Below are positions 42,972 through 52,521 of a DNA stretch of 64,000 bases, piece by piece (within the stretch, counting starts at the first letter, position 1; each line of letters begins with the position of its first letter). The notes under the pieces are model-generated. The model did not search any database and was not told the origin of the DNA. It was given only the letters and a program-made list of their open reading frames with translations. This stretch comes from Clostridium sp. BNL1100. Its GTDB lineage: Bacteria; Bacillota; Clostridia; Acetivibrionales; DSM-1351. The translations under genes and the position numbers were made by a program. Where the stretch lies: the NCBI RefSeq assembly GCF_000244875.1, contig NC_016791.1, positions 4,283,001-4,347,000 of the forward strand. The letters run 5' to 3'.

Positions 42972-43021
42972 TTTATAGTAGCTCCTAACATTATGTATTT
43001 TTTACTCCTTTAAACACAAAA

Positions 43022-43051
43022 GCCCTTTAAACGTTTTTGTGTTTAAAGGGC
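43022..43051 (-). terminator. Terminator of the cobalamin riboswitch expression platform
   Basis: On the minus strand GCCCTTTAAAC and GTTTAAAGGGC pair around an 8-nt loop and are followed by TTTTGTGTTT. It lies between the aptamer and btuF, about 50 bp before the start codon. Confidence 0.75.
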
Positions 43052-43084
43052 ATAATTCCATCTGGAATTTTTTTATTAAACACA

Positions 43085-43258
43085 CCCCCTATCACTCGTA
43101 GAGTTAACAGTGTAAACATACAGACAGGTATTCTGACTAAGGCATCAACGCTCTCCATTCCTTCCCGGTTAATGTACCAGTGGATTATATGGAGAACTCC
43201 TCCAACACAGCGGCGGGACCGTGCAGGGTTCAAACCTGCTTCCCTTATCTGTAGCTCT
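43085..43258 (-). promoter_or_regulatory. Cobalamin riboswitch
   Basis: Read on the minus strand it has the conserved blocks in order: GGGAAGCAGG, CCTGCACGGTCCCGCCGCTG, CCACTG, GGGAAGG and GATGCCTTAGTCAGAATACC. These fit the AdoCbl-sensing aptamer. It controls the btuFCD-like operon, so transport is turned off when B12 is plentiful. Confidence 0.92.
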
Positions 43259-43384
43259 TATTAAGTTATATTGCATATATTAATATAAAACAAGCTTAAT
43301 AGCAAATACAAATCATACACATTATCGTCCAAATTTCTTATTCTAGCGGATTTGTCAATTAAATACCATATTTGTCAAAGAATA

Positions 43385-44566
43385 TTAATATTTGATAATC
43401 TCCCTTAAAAAGCTTTGTCCAGGGAATTTGTTCTCTGCATTAAATACCTCTGCAATGGTGCAGGCTATATCAGCAAAGGTTTTTCTTGTTCCAAGATTTA
43501 TATCCTCTCGTATACCCTTACCATAGATAATTACAGGTACATGTTCCCTTGAATGGTCAGTACTTGGAGTAGTCGGGTCACAGCCGTGATCCGCTGTAAT
43601 TATCAACATATCGTTATCTTTCATGGCAGACAAAATTTCAGGTAATCTGTTATCGAATTCCTCTAAAGCCTGTTTATAACCTTCCGGATTATTTCTGTGT
43701 CCGAATACCATATCAAAATCTACAAGATTTGTAAAAATCAGGCCTTTGCTCTCTTGACCCATAAATTTTAATGTAATGTCAACACCATCCATGTTGTTTT
43801 TTGTATGTTCAGCAACAGTAACTCCTTTTTTTGAAAATATGTCTTCAATCTTTCCTACCGCAATAACATCCAGGCCCTTTTTATTCAGAATATCCAAAAC
43901 AGTGTCTGATGTAGGCTCGGCAGAAAAATCCCTTCTGTTCGGTGTTCTTGTAAAGTTGCCCGGTTCACCTATAAACGGCCTGGCAATAACACGTCCAACC
44001 ATATGTTCCCCTTGCAGCATCTCCCTCGCTATACCGCAAATACGGTACAAATCTTCCAGAGGAACGACTTCTTCATGGGCTGCTATTTGAAAAACACTGT
44101 CCGCAGACGTATAAACTATGAGTTTTCCCGTTTTCATGTGTTCCTCGCCGTACTCCTTGATTATTTCAGTTCCCGATGCGGCACAGTTTCCCAGAACACC
44201 TCTTCCGGTAAGCTTTACAAACTCATCAAGGACTTCCTTTGGAAAACCGTCAGGATATGTGGGAAACGGGTATTCAAGCTGAAGTCCTGCAATTTCCCAA
44301 TGTCCTGTTATAGTATCCTTTCCTTTAGAAACCTCCGCCATTCGACCATAGCTCCCTGTAACATGTTCGGGTATGGAAAGATAGTCTACTCCATCTATCT
44401 TTCCCATTCCAAGCCGGCTAAGGTTGGGAAGGTTTATTCCATTGCAAACTTTCACGATATTTCCCAATGTATTGCTTCCTTTATCACCGTATTCGCCGGC
44501 ATCCGGAAGCTCACCTATTCCTACACTGTCAAGGACAATCATAATTACTCTATCTATATTTGTCAT
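43385..44566 (-). CDS. deoB: Phosphopentomutase
   Basis: DeoB interconverts ribose-1- and ribose-5-phosphate (and the deoxy forms) in nucleoside salvage. The 393-aa protein is of the alkaline phosphatase-like superfamily. It has [31 protein letters not shown] with metal Asp residues, [14 protein letters not shown] with the catalytic Thr, and [24 protein letters not shown] near the end. GGGAGAG precedes the ATG. It is a single gene, divergent from the CapA-like gene. Confidence 0.96.
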   Translation of the reverse strand: MTNIDRVIMIVLDSVGIGELPDAGEYGDKGSNTLGNIVKVCNGINLPNLSRLGMGKIDGVDYLSIPEHVTGSYGRMAEVSKGKDTITGHWEIAGLQLEYPFPTYPDGFPKEVLDEFVKLTGRGVLGNCAASGTEIIKEYGEEHMKTGKLIVYTSADSVFQIAAHEEVVPLEDLYRICGIAREMLQGEHMVGRVIARPFIGEPGNFTRTPNRRDFSAEPTSDTVLDILNKKGLDVIAVGKIEDIFSKKGVTVAEHTKNNMDGVDITLKFMGQESKGLIFTNLVDFDMVFGHRNNPEGYKQALEEFDNRLPEILSAMKDNDMLIITADHGCDPTTPSTDHSREHVPVIIYGKGIREDINLGTRKTFADIACTIAEVFNAENKFPGQSFLREIIKY

Positions 44567-44793
44567 ATCTATTCTCTCCCAGTTATTTATAATACGTACA
44601 CATACCTACTACTATTATATTAATACCAAATATTTGCTTTTTCAAACATATTAAAAACTTTTAATTTATTAATATTTCCATATAATTCAAAAATTATACC
44701 AATTTCCGTTAAGATTATGGTATAGTTTATTGTAGTTCATACATACAGGATATTTCCGACCAAGAAGACACCCACCGAAATTGAATAAGAGGA

Positions 44794-46080
44794 ATGGTTT
44801 GCATAATGATGAGAACAAAGATGATTATCTTCAAACGCACTTTTTACGTATTGTGTATTATGTGCTTTCTGCTTTTAGTCAGCACAACAATAATACTTGC
44901 AATAGGTGGTCTCAATACAGACCAGATAAATTCTGCGGCACCAAAGCCCCCTGCTCAAAGCAGTTTTACGGGTTCATCAGAGAGCTCTGCGAATACATCG
45001 GATACACCCAAACCGCCAAGCACTCCTCCGCCCCCTCAGACAATAACAATATCAGCCGTGGGAGATATTATGCTGCATCAGGGAAATCTCAATAGTGCAT
45101 ATGATTCTAAAAGCAGGAGATATGACTTCAACGGCTTTTTTGAATTCGTTAAGCCGTATTTGAGTTCATCTGACCTGACAATAGCTAATTTTGAAACGGT
45201 TACAGCCGGTGCAGGTATCAAGTATAGAAGTTTTCCTCTTTTTAACTCCCCTGACAGCATACTTCCTGCTTTGTCGGGATCAGGAGTTGATATACTCTCT
45301 ACGGCAAATAACCATTGTCTTGACTGGGGTATCAACGGTCTTACAAGAACTATTCAAAAAATCAGAGAATATAAAATGGTGAACATAGGAAGCTCTGTCA
45401 ATGGTAAAGACAAATATGTTATTAAAGATGTAAAGGGTATTAAAATAGCTATTCTAAGCTATTCTCAGTTTTTTAACGGCCATGAAGCAAAGTTAAGCAG
45501 CAGTGATAAATCTAAATATCTTAGTATATTAAACGAATCCAAGATTCAAAATGATATAAAAGAAGTAAAGGCAAAGGGAGTTGATACAGTTATAACTGTC
45601 CTCCATTGGGGAAATGAATATATTCGTACACCAAGTACCTATCAGACAAATTTGTCCAAAAAGGTTCTGTCATGGGGAGCTGATATAATACTTGGTTCCC
45701 ATCCCCACGTTATACAAAAATCGGAAATAGTAAAAGTAAACGGCAAAAATAAGTTTATTATTTATTCCATGGGTAATTTTATATCCGGCTACAGACGTAC
45801 AGATAAAGCAAAACGAATTAATAAAGTTTATACCGAGGATGGAGTTATCGTCACCCTCAAACTTAATAAAGATACTAAAGGCGGCATAAATATTAAAGAT
45901 GTGACTTATATACCGACATGGGTTGATATGTATTCTTCAAAGAATAAGCCTGTTTATAAAATACTTCCCGTTCCTACACCTGATGTAAAAGCTCCTTATA
46001 TAAACAGCAGAAATAAGTCCTATGTAAAGCAGTCATATAATAATACCATGAGTATAATGGCAAAATTCAATAGTAAATAA
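44794..46080 (+). CDS. CapA-family (PgsA-like) surface metallophosphatase-fold protein
   Basis: This 428-aa membrane-anchored protein has one N-terminal hydrophobic segment (about 15-35), a Pro/Ser-rich linker (about 50-85, PKPPSTPPPPQ) and a CapA domain: SAVGDIMLHQGNL, DLTIANFETVTAG, STANNHCLDWGINGL, VTVLHWGNEY and ILGSHPHVIQ. CapA/PgsA proteins take part in poly-gamma-glutamate or capsule export, but many clostridial copies lack the synthesis genes, and none are seen here. The start may be the ATG at 44806 instead, since GAGGA lies too close to 44794. Confidence 0.85.
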   Translation: MVCIMMRTKMIIFKRTFYVLCIMCFLLLVSTTIILAIGGLNTDQINSAAPKPPAQSSFTGSSESSANTSDTPKPPSTPPPPQTITISAVGDIMLHQGNLNSAYDSKSRRYDFNGFFEFVKPYLSSSDLTIANFETVTAGAGIKYRSFPLFNSPDSILPALSGSGVDILSTANNHCLDWGINGLTRTIQKIREYKMVNIGSSVNGKDKYVIKDVKGIKIAILSYSQFFNGHEAKLSSSDKSKYLSILNESKIQNDIKEVKAKGVDTVITVLHWGNEYIRTPSTYQTNLSKKVLSWGADIILGSHPHVIQKSEIVKVNGKNKFIIYSMGNFISGYRRTDKAKRINKVYTEDGVIVTLKLNKDTKGGINIKDVTYIPTWVDMYSSKNKPVYKILPVPTPDVKAPYINSRNKSYVKQSYNNTMSIMAKFNSK

Positions 46081-46174
46081 TAATATTTTATATAAATTTA
46101 CAAATCAAATAAATTCTTATAAAATATATAATGGTATATAATGTTATAACTTAGAAAGGTAAATTCAAAACGTA

Positions 46175-47962
46175 ATGTTAAATAATTTTTATGGTAGAGT
46201 TTTAAATGCGTTCAAGAATAAGCCATACCGAAGAGCAGTAATTGTTACGGTAATTTTAATAATTTTAAATGCATTTAAGACAACCCTTTTCAACTTTCTG
46301 ATGTTGCCAAAAACCGGCGGAGGTGCGTTAGGTTATAAATTCTGGATTTCTTTACTTGTTTGTGTTATTGTTTTTTCGTTTGTTCTTAGCTTGAAGTCAA
46401 GATATGTTTTTTTAATCGTGTATATAATACAAGGGATTTATTGTTTTACTAATATATCATACTTCCTTTATTACCACAGTTACCTGCATTTTCTTCAGTG
46501 GATTTCCTTGTTTAAGGAGGCTATGATTTCAGCTTCCCACTTTGCCAACCCAATAAGCATTCAGCTGTTGGTAGTTTTTATTGATGTTCCGGTAGCTCTA
46601 TATATTTTCTTCAAATGTTTCAAACGGGAAGTCAAAAGTACAAGGCTGCCTTTTTTGCGCAATGCTATTATTGGTTTATCGGCAGTAATTCTTATAGTAA
46701 TTGAGATATTTAACTTTGCAAACGGCCAGTCTGTGGTACAGTTCATGGATGACAGATATTCCGGAGAAACACGGATAGTTGAAAGGTACGGTACTGTTGC
46801 AAACGGAATAGTTAATATAGTTCAAAATAACACGGAAGAAAAGCTGATTAAACAAATTAATTACGGTAAAAGCATTTCTTCCCCCAGTTCTGTAACTACT
46901 TCAAAAAGTACCTCACAGCAGCCGAATTATGTAGTAATACAAGTTGAGTCAATGGATTCAAATATTGTTAAGCAAAAATATAAAGGCTCCTATGTTATGC
47001 CTTACCTTAGCTCATTGATGGATAACAGCGTTTATTATCCGTACACCCTCAGCTATCATAAGGGTGGAGGTACATCAGACGCTGAATTTTCAGTTATAAA
47101 CAGTGTTGAAACCCTTGATTCTTTCCCGGCAATCAAGCTGTCATCATACAGCTACCCCAATTCAGTTGTCTCCAAACTTGCAAAGGCCTCATATAACACT
47201 ATGGCTTTTCATGGCAACGTGGGAACATTTTATAACAGAAATATAGCTTTTTCAAAAATGGGCTTTAAAAAGTTCTATGACATAAGCTCAATGAACTACG
47301 ATGACGAGGGCTGGGGAGCACCGGATGACAAGGTCTTCTCATTTGCTTTTGAAAAAATTGAGAAAAGTACAACTCCTTTTTATACACATGTTATAACAAT
47401 GACAAGTCACGGCCCCTTTGAAAGTGCCAGACATTATTATAATAACAAGGCTTACGACGATATAGAAAATGAAATTGTCCAGAACTATTATAATTCCTTT
47501 AGTTATGTTGATAAATCAATAAAGGATTTCGTAGAGAAGATTCAGGCAAAATACAGCAACACTTATATAGTAATTTATGGTGACCATACTCCCAATGTCA
47601 ACTCACAGGATTTTGCTCAGGCTTCGTTTATAGAGGGCGACAAATATTTTGAGTTTGTTCCCATGTTTTTGCTTACACCTGACCACAAGAAGTACAAGGA
47701 AGATTCTGTTGTAGCATCCTTCCTTGACGTTTCTCCAACCATATTGGCAACATCCAAGCTGTCATATAACGTTAAAACTGATGGAAGAAGCCTGTTGGAT
47801 ACTGAAACCCTACCTTCAAACATACCTTTTAAGGGCGGTTCCTTTGACCGCAGCTGGTTGTATAATACAATATCTAACCATAAGTATGTGGAAGAAGAAC
47901 CTTTGTGGCGAAAATACCTGCCATCCTTTATTTCTTCAAGCCTTATTGAACGACATAAATAA
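46175..47962 (+). CDS. LTA synthase-family phosphoglycerol transferase
   Basis: This 595-aa protein has about five N-terminal membrane segments (to residue 185), a short linker and an extracellular sulfatase-like domain. The catalytic Thr region is HKGGGTSDAEFSVINSVETLD, followed by MAFHGNVGTFYNRN, TMTSHGPFES and VIYGDHTP, the metal-binding elements of LtaS. The family polymerises glycerol phosphate on a glycolipid or modifies envelope glycans. It follows the CapA-like gene by 94 bp in the same direction, suggesting a shared envelope function. Confidence 0.9.
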   Translation: MLNNFYGRVLNAFKNKPYRRAVIVTVILIILNAFKTTLFNFLMLPKTGGGALGYKFWISLLVCVIVFSFVLSLKSRYVFLIVYIIQGIYCFTNISYFLYYHSYLHFLQWISLFKEAMISASHFANPISIQLLVVFIDVPVALYIFFKCFKREVKSTRLPFLRNAIIGLSAVILIVIEIFNFANGQSVVQFMDDRYSGETRIVERYGTVANGIVNIVQNNTEEKLIKQINYGKSISSPSSVTTSKSTSQQPNYVVIQVESMDSNIVKQKYKGSYVMPYLSSLMDNSVYYPYTLSYHKGGGTSDAEFSVINSVETLDSFPAIKLSSYSYPNSVVSKLAKASYNTMAFHGNVGTFYNRNIAFSKMGFKKFYDISSMNYDDEGWGAPDDKVFSFAFEKIEKSTTPFYTHVITMTSHGPFESARHYYNNKAYDDIENEIVQNYYNSFSYVDKSIKDFVEKIQAKYSNTYIVIYGDHTPNVNSQDFAQASFIEGDKYFEFVPMFLLTPDHKKYKEDSVVASFLDVSPTILATSKLSYNVKTDGRSLLDTETLPSNIPFKGGSFDRSWLYNTISNHKYVEEEPLWRKYLPSFISSSLIERHK

Positions 47963-47974
47963 GTATATAAAATA

Positions 47975-48007
47975 ACAAGAGGTAGGTTTTCCCCTACCTC
48001 TTGTTTA
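47975..48007. terminator. Bidirectional terminator between the LtaS-like and NA37 genes
   Basis: AACAAGAGGTAGG and CCTACCTCTTGTT form a 13-bp stem with a short loop (TTTTCC). It lies between convergent genes and overlaps the last codons of the minus-strand gene. Confidence 0.85.
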
Positions 48008-49010
48008 TTATTTTACCAACGTTTTTGATTATGATTGATATGGAACCGTCAGGGTTATTTGCAAATTCTATCATATCCCTGTTGTCGTAATAGCTTAGTG
48101 GGAAATTTATCTCAATGCCTGTATCTGTCTTGATTTTATGGGTTTTAAATTTTTTCTCTGCCAATTTTTCAGGTACTGTGATAGCCTCTTCAGTAAGGCC
48201 GGCTTTTTGAATCTCCTGTATGTACTCTTCCCTGACGGCAAGATTCGTTTCAAATACCTCCTGAGCTATTTCATCCACCCGTATTTCGTTCTTTTCTTCC
48301 AGCCCTTCGGATACAACCTTCTTAAGCTTTGCTACCTTGTCAAAGTCCTCGTCATAGTATTTTTTGCTTATCTTCTGTGTTACCTTGTCAATAATTTTGA
48401 GCTTTTGGTTGTCCGACAAATCAGTTGTACAGTTAATCAGGTAATTGGACATGTAAAATTCTTTTGTACCGTTTATTTCGTAGGCTTTTTCAATGAGTTT
48501 TATTTCACCTGTTTCCAGACTGATAAGAACGGCTTCATCAACTTTTTGTCCGTCCGACGGTAAAAGTGTTTTATGCCGTATAATTGTATTTACCGCCCCT
48601 TCTTCCATCTGGCTTACGTAATGGGTAAATCCTGTTTTATAGTTCAGTTTCAATAGTCCCAGATATGGTTCATTGCTTGCAAGAAAATGACAGCATATAA
48701 GGTCCCCGGGAGCTATATCAATATTTTTAAGCATAAAATCAAAAGTCATTGCTCCAATGGCCCTGGTTACTTCCATAAAACAGCCCGAATCCTCTTTAAG
48801 TGCATTGCACATATCCCGTACTGTGTTTACTTCACCTGTAAACTGAGCATTTTTCAAATTTGTATCCTCAAAGGTTTTGGAAATATGCTTTTCTAAAAAA
48901 TCTGCCAATTCTCCGCTTAGCTCAATTTCCTTATCAGAAAGTACGGGAAAGTTTACGCTGGTGTCTAAAATATGCAGGACAGCTGTGTTTATATGAATAC
49001 TGTATTCCAT
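47994..49010 (-). CDS. Nucleoid-associated protein (NA37/YejK family)
   Basis: This 338-aa cytoplasmic protein is recognised by the general pattern of the NA37 family: IHINTAVLHILDTSVNFPVLSD, then FDFMLKNIDIAPGDLICCHF, NEPYLGLLKLNYKTGFTHYV, DEAVLISLETGEIKLIEKAYEING and the C-terminal IEINFPLSYYDNRDMIEFANNPDGSISIIIKNV. Enterobacterial members bind the nucleoid; the molecular role in clostridia is not known. The ATG has AAGGAG. It is a single gene, divergent from the TPR gene. Confidence 0.82.
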   Translation of the reverse strand: MEYSIHINTAVLHILDTSVNFPVLSDKEIELSGELADFLEKHISKTFEDTNLKNAQFTGEVNTVRDMCNALKEDSGCFMEVTRAIGAMTFDFMLKNIDIAPGDLICCHFLASNEPYLGLLKLNYKTGFTHYVSQMEEGAVNTIIRHKTLLPSDGQKVDEAVLISLETGEIKLIEKAYEINGTKEFYMSNYLINCTTDLSDNQKLKIIDKVTQKISKKYYDEDFDKVAKLKKVVSEGLEEKNEIRVDEIAQEVFETNLAVREEYIQEIQKAGLTEEAITVPEKLAEKKFKTHKIKTDTGIEINFPLSYYDNRDMIEFANNPDGSISIIIKNVGKIINKR

Positions 49011-49130
49011 ATCAAGTAATATCTCCTTTTTTATTCGAAGTCAAAACCCGTCCTATATTATATCAAACTTTTAATACAAAAAATAATACATATTTGATAT
49101 AATCTACTTTAGTGAACAGGAGGAATCTAC

Positions 49131-49832
49131 ATGTTTGGAAAATTTAAATCATCTATATACGTTATAAAAGCAAATAGTGCCTATCAAAAAGGCAATACTC
49201 AGGAGGCCATAAATTGGTTGGAAAAAGCATATAAAACCGGAAGTGCAAAACCCGGCATAGTTACCACCCTAGGCTACCTCCTTTTAAAGGAAGGGCACCT
49301 TGACGAATCATTAAAGATATTTAAGGAGCAGATTAACTCCACTTCAAAGATTAAAGATAATGACCTGTACAGTCTCAAATCCAATTACGCCCTTGCATTG
49401 TGGAAAAACGGAGAGCTTGACAGAGCCATTGCACTTTATGAAGAGATATTCCCAAATTACAAAAATACAAATGTTTATGGAAGCCTGGGATATTTGTATA
49501 TCCTTAAAGGCAACCTTGAAAAAGCCCTGAAATTCAATCAAGAAGCCATGGAATACAATAATACCGGTGCGGTAATATTAGATAATCTGGGTCAAACCTA
49601 CTATATGATGGGTGAATATGAAAAAGCAGATGAAATATTTAAAAAGTTAATGGCATTGTCGCCAAAGTTCCCAGAAGCATATTATGACTACGCACTGGTA
49701 ATGGAGAAGCTGGGAGACAAGGATCGTTGTATAGAAAATCTTAAAAACGCTTTGAATTACAAGCCAAATTTTCTGTCAGGTGTTACAGTGGAACAGATTG
49801 AGGATAAGCTGAAGCAGGTTGAAACAGAGTAA
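49131..49832 (+). CDS. Tetratricopeptide repeat protein
   Basis: This soluble 233-aa protein consists of about six TPR units: AYQKGNTQEAINWLEKAYK, LLKEGHLDESLKIFKEQ, ALWKNGELDRAIALYEEIFP, LYILKGNLEKALKFNQEAM, YYMMGEYEKADEIFKKLM and VMEKLGDKDRCIENLKNAL. It has no enzymatic domain or signal peptide, so it is an adaptor for protein contacts with an unknown partner. AGGAGG precedes the ATG. Confidence 0.92.
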   Translation: MFGKFKSSIYVIKANSAYQKGNTQEAINWLEKAYKTGSAKPGIVTTLGYLLLKEGHLDESLKIFKEQINSTSKIKDNDLYSLKSNYALALWKNGELDRAIALYEEIFPNYKNTNVYGSLGYLYILKGNLEKALKFNQEAMEYNNTGAVILDNLGQTYYMMGEYEKADEIFKKLMALSPKFPEAYYDYALVMEKLGDKDRCIENLKNALNYKPNFLSGVTVEQIEDKLKQVETE

Positions 49833-49849
49833 AATAGGTTTTAAACGTA

Positions 49850-49903
49850 AAAAAGTTTGTAACGGTAAACCAACACAAAGGTTAACCGCAACAAACTTTT
49901 TTT
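49850..49903. terminator. Bidirectional terminator between the TPR and SGNH genes
   Basis: AAAAAAGTTTGT and ACAAACTTTTTT pair as the base of a hairpin, and the inner GGTTAACC-type segment folds again. T runs occur on both sides. Confidence 0.75.
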
Positions 49904-49909
49904 AATGTC

Positions 49910-50602
49910 TTAGAAGCTAAATTCCAGCATGGATTTCAGAATCTTTTTATGGCCTTTTTCATTTGGATGAATACCATCTGCACAAATCTGTGAACTATAG
50001 TTCCTGCATAGTAAAAAGCTCTCCCTGATATCTATCATTTTGCAGTCCATCTGACGTGAAACCCACTCTACTGCATTGTTATAAGCTTCCTGCCAACGGT
50101 ATATCCTTGCGACATCACCCAACCAGTGAAGTATATTTTCCCTATTTAAGCCTTTGGATATCCAGTTAAAATATCTTTCAGGTTCCAGAGGCGGTAAATT
50201 CATAAGTACAGGAGTTATACCTTTTTTCCTGAACATCTCCACCATATTTTGCAGGGTGTTTTTGAAGCTTTCAATAGAAGTTTTGGGCTGATGTACTAAG
50301 TCCGGATTCTCAGCTACCTCGCTCCAGTTAAAATCGCAGTCATTTCCGCCAAATTCTATTATTACAATATTTTCTTTATCGGTAATTAATTTATCTATAG
50401 AATTTGATATTCTGTTCAGGGCCTTGGTGGAGGTCATGCCGAAGTATGCATTATTCTTCACATTAAACCCTGTTATCTGGGCAAAGCTGCTTATGCTGTT
50501 ATCCTTCATTACCTTATATTTGCCGTCTTTTTCATCTAGAATAACACCTTTTAAAATTGAATCTCCCCAAACAATTATATTTTTATTTGCTGAATTTGAC
50601 AT
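49910..50602 (-). CDS. SGNH/GDSL-family hydrolase
   Basis: This 230-aa cytoplasmic protein has the four SGNH blocks: IIVWGDSILKGV (Ser in GDS), a Gly in NAYFGMTST, FGGNDCDFNW (GxND) and DGIHPNEKGHKKIL (Asp-x-x-His). The family includes esterases and lipases that act on acyl or acetyl groups of many substrates. No signal peptide is seen. It is isolated between convergent and divergent neighbours, which gives no clue to the substrate. Confidence 0.9.
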   Translation of the reverse strand: MSNSANKNIIVWGDSILKGVILDEKDGKYKVMKDNSISSFAQITGFNVKNNAYFGMTSTKALNRISNSIDKLITDKENIVIIEFGGNDCDFNWSEVAENPDLVHQPKTSIESFKNTLQNMVEMFRKKGITPVLMNLPPLEPERYFNWISKGLNRENILHWLGDVARIYRWQEAYNNAVEWVSRQMDCKMIDIRESFLLCRNYSSQICADGIHPNEKGHKKILKSMLEFSF

Positions 50603-50798
50603 AGACGATACATCTCCTATTACCTGAAATTATATAACTTTAAAATTATGTATTGAATTATCAATATCCTATTATCTAGTTTTCAATACTATATTACCCA
50701 TTTTAGTTCTTCTTGTCAAGGCTTTTTAATAACTATATTGTAATAAATAAACAATGTGTTATAATTAAGATAACCATTTACCAGGAGTGATATTCATT

Positions 50799-51395
50799 TT
50801 GGAGAATAGTAAAATCAATAATATAAAGGAAGAACTTGGCCAATTATCGGCCTCCCTTGGATCATATAAAACTGAAAATTGGAACCAATTTCCGGCAATA
50901 GACTTATATATGGATCAGGTAATAACCTATCTTGAAAGACTGCTGAACATTTTCGGTGATACTTCCGATTCCGGCAAGACAATTACCTCAAGTATGGTAA
51001 ATAATTATGTAAAAGAAGGCTATCTAAAACGTCCCGTAAATAAAAAGTATGACCGGGTGCATCTTGTGTCACTTTACATTATGTCAATGCTAAAGCCGGT
51101 ACTGCCAATTCCGCTTATTGCCCGTTCACTAGGTAATTTTAACAGTGAAGATGAGTACCGTAATTTTTACAGTGAACTGACCAGTCTTCAGGATCAGGCA
51201 TTTAACAGTGTTTCTCAAAAGCTCCTAAACCTTATCGAGAGTATGGATGAGGACGATTATGAAAACTCTCTGCGTCTTTTTGCTTTACAGCTTTCAAGCG
51301 AAGCAAATGCTCATAGGATTGCCGCTGAGAAAATAATGTCCTTGCTGAATCAAAATGAAGCGTCAAATAAAAATGATAAGACTAAAAGCAAGTAA
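50799..51395 (+). CDS. DUF1836-family putative DNA-binding protein
   Basis: This 198-aa protein has the DUF1836 pattern: WNQFPAIDLYMDQVITYLERLL, then KTITSSMVNNYVKEGYLKRPVNKKYDRVHLVSLYIMSML with a MerR-like winged helix. The rest is helical. The family is thought to be transcriptional regulators but is uncharacterised. An in-frame GTG at 50787 lies inside the ribosome binding site; the TTG at 50799 is better placed. It converges on ytaF with no gap. Confidence 0.8.
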   Translation: MENSKINNIKEELGQLSASLGSYKTENWNQFPAIDLYMDQVITYLERLLNIFGDTSDSGKTITSSMVNNYVKEGYLKRPVNKKYDRVHLVSLYIMSMLKPVLPIPLIARSLGNFNSEDEYRNFYSELTSLQDQAFNSVSQKLLNLIESMDEDDYENSLRLFALQLSSEANAHRIAAEKIMSLLNQNEASNKNDKTKSK

Positions 51396-52019
51396 TTATG
51401 CAATTATTTGATACAAACCTATAACCAGCAACAGCATGCCCGATATGACTGTTGCTTTTTCACCTAAAAATTTTGACGCATACCGTCTGCCTATTATTGC
51501 CCCCACAGAGATAGTTATAAGGCTGAAAACTATTACTGCTGCTGACAATACAAATGCATTTATTCCCGATACACCTGCGCCAAATCCCGTACCAATACAA
51601 TTGGATGCCAGTGCTATTCCCAAAAGTATGGATTCTTTAAGTGATATGTCTCCGGAATAGTCTCTATCGGCAATACCCGGGTCATCCATTACGGCCTTTA
51701 TATCGTCTATGTACTGAATACTGTTACCATGAACCTTTTTGGATTTCCTTCTGCTATTCATATATCCAATAATTGTAAATAAGCCCATTGTAATCACTAT
51801 AGAACCGCCAATGGTTTTTCCAAGGTGGTCGGAAATATAGTTTGTAAGTACGTTTCCAAGAAGACTGGACAATAAGGTTGCTATACCCGAAAATAAAGCG
51901 ATTGAAATATTCGACTTAAACGGTACATTTATCTTTCTTGCTCCATATGCCAGACCGATTGCCATATTGTCTAAATTCGGTGCCAGGCACAGTAAAAAAA
52001 TTGATAGAATAACCCCCAC
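51396..52019 (-). CDS. ytaF: Sporulation membrane protein YtaF (MntP-like)
   Basis: This 207-aa protein has two repeats of three membrane segments, with CLAPNLDNMAIGLAYGARKI in the first and GIALASNCIGTGFGAGVSGINAF in the second, the inverted duplication typical of MntP/YtaF. The middle loop is charged. YtaF is produced in sporulation in Bacillus, and its transported ion is not known. It starts with GTG after GAGGTG. The 3' end abuts the convergent DUF1836 gene. Confidence 0.85.
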   Translation of the reverse strand: MGVILSIFLLCLAPNLDNMAIGLAYGARKINVPFKSNISIALFSGIATLLSSLLGNVLTNYISDHLGKTIGGSIVITMGLFTIIGYMNSRRKSKKVHGNSIQYIDDIKAVMDDPGIADRDYSGDISLKESILLGIALASNCIGTGFGAGVSGINAFVLSAAVIVFSLITISVGAIIGRRYASKFLGEKATVISGMLLLVIGLYQIIA

Positions 52020-52141
52020 GGTCTTTTCACCTCAGGATAGTATATTTTCATTTACACAGAATAGTGCATGTCTCAAAAACGTATTACTATTTGTAAATTT
52101 TATACTTTTAAGTATTTTTATGTTTTTTATGTTAAAACATA

Positions 52142-52170
52142 TTGACAATTTTTAATTATGGATGTAATCT
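52142..52170 (+). promoter_or_regulatory. Promoter of the trp operon
   Basis: TTGACA and TAATCT are separated by 17 bp, directly ahead of the T-box leader. The -10 box is imperfect. Confidence 0.6.
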
Positions 52171-52187
52171 TATATTAAATTTAATAT

Positions 52188-52477
52188 CTGCCCTTAAACC
52201 GTTGATGTGGAGATAACGGTGATACGTGCACTTACAGAGAGCAAGGGAAGCTGAGAGCCTTGCAGAACGCAGTACATCAAATGGACCACTGAGGGCGTAG
52301 TCAAATGGAATTTTTCTTTCCAGAGTATTCTACGACGTAACACATGCGTTATTTGTGAGAAATATGTTTGTATTTCGTAAGTGTGTAAGATTTATTTGCT
52401 TACAAAACAAGGTGGCACCGCGGGTGAATTTTAGTACACTCGTCCTTGACTATTTCAGTCAAAGGGCGGGTGTTTTT
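52188..52477 (+). promoter_or_regulatory. Tryptophan T-box leader
   Basis: Conserved parts in order: a stem I region with AGAGAGC and GAAGCTGAGAGCC, a likely UGG specifier at 52282-52284 in ATCAAATGGACCACTGAGG, and the T-box core AAGGTGGCACCGCGG (52409-52423). A terminator follows, pairing ACACTCG/CCTTTGAC with GTCAAAGGGCGGGTGT and ending in TTTTT. It controls trpEGDCFBA by sensing uncharged tRNA-Trp. Confidence 0.92.
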
Positions 52478-52521
52478 AGTTTATCAAGAAAATAAATCTT
52501 GTACGAAAAAGGAGTGGTATT

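Noticed and set aside
44794-47962. Poly-gamma-glutamate capsule locus
   Set aside because: Only a CapA-like gene is present; no PgsB/CapB ligase or PgsC/CapC genes are next to it, and the neighbour is LtaS-like.
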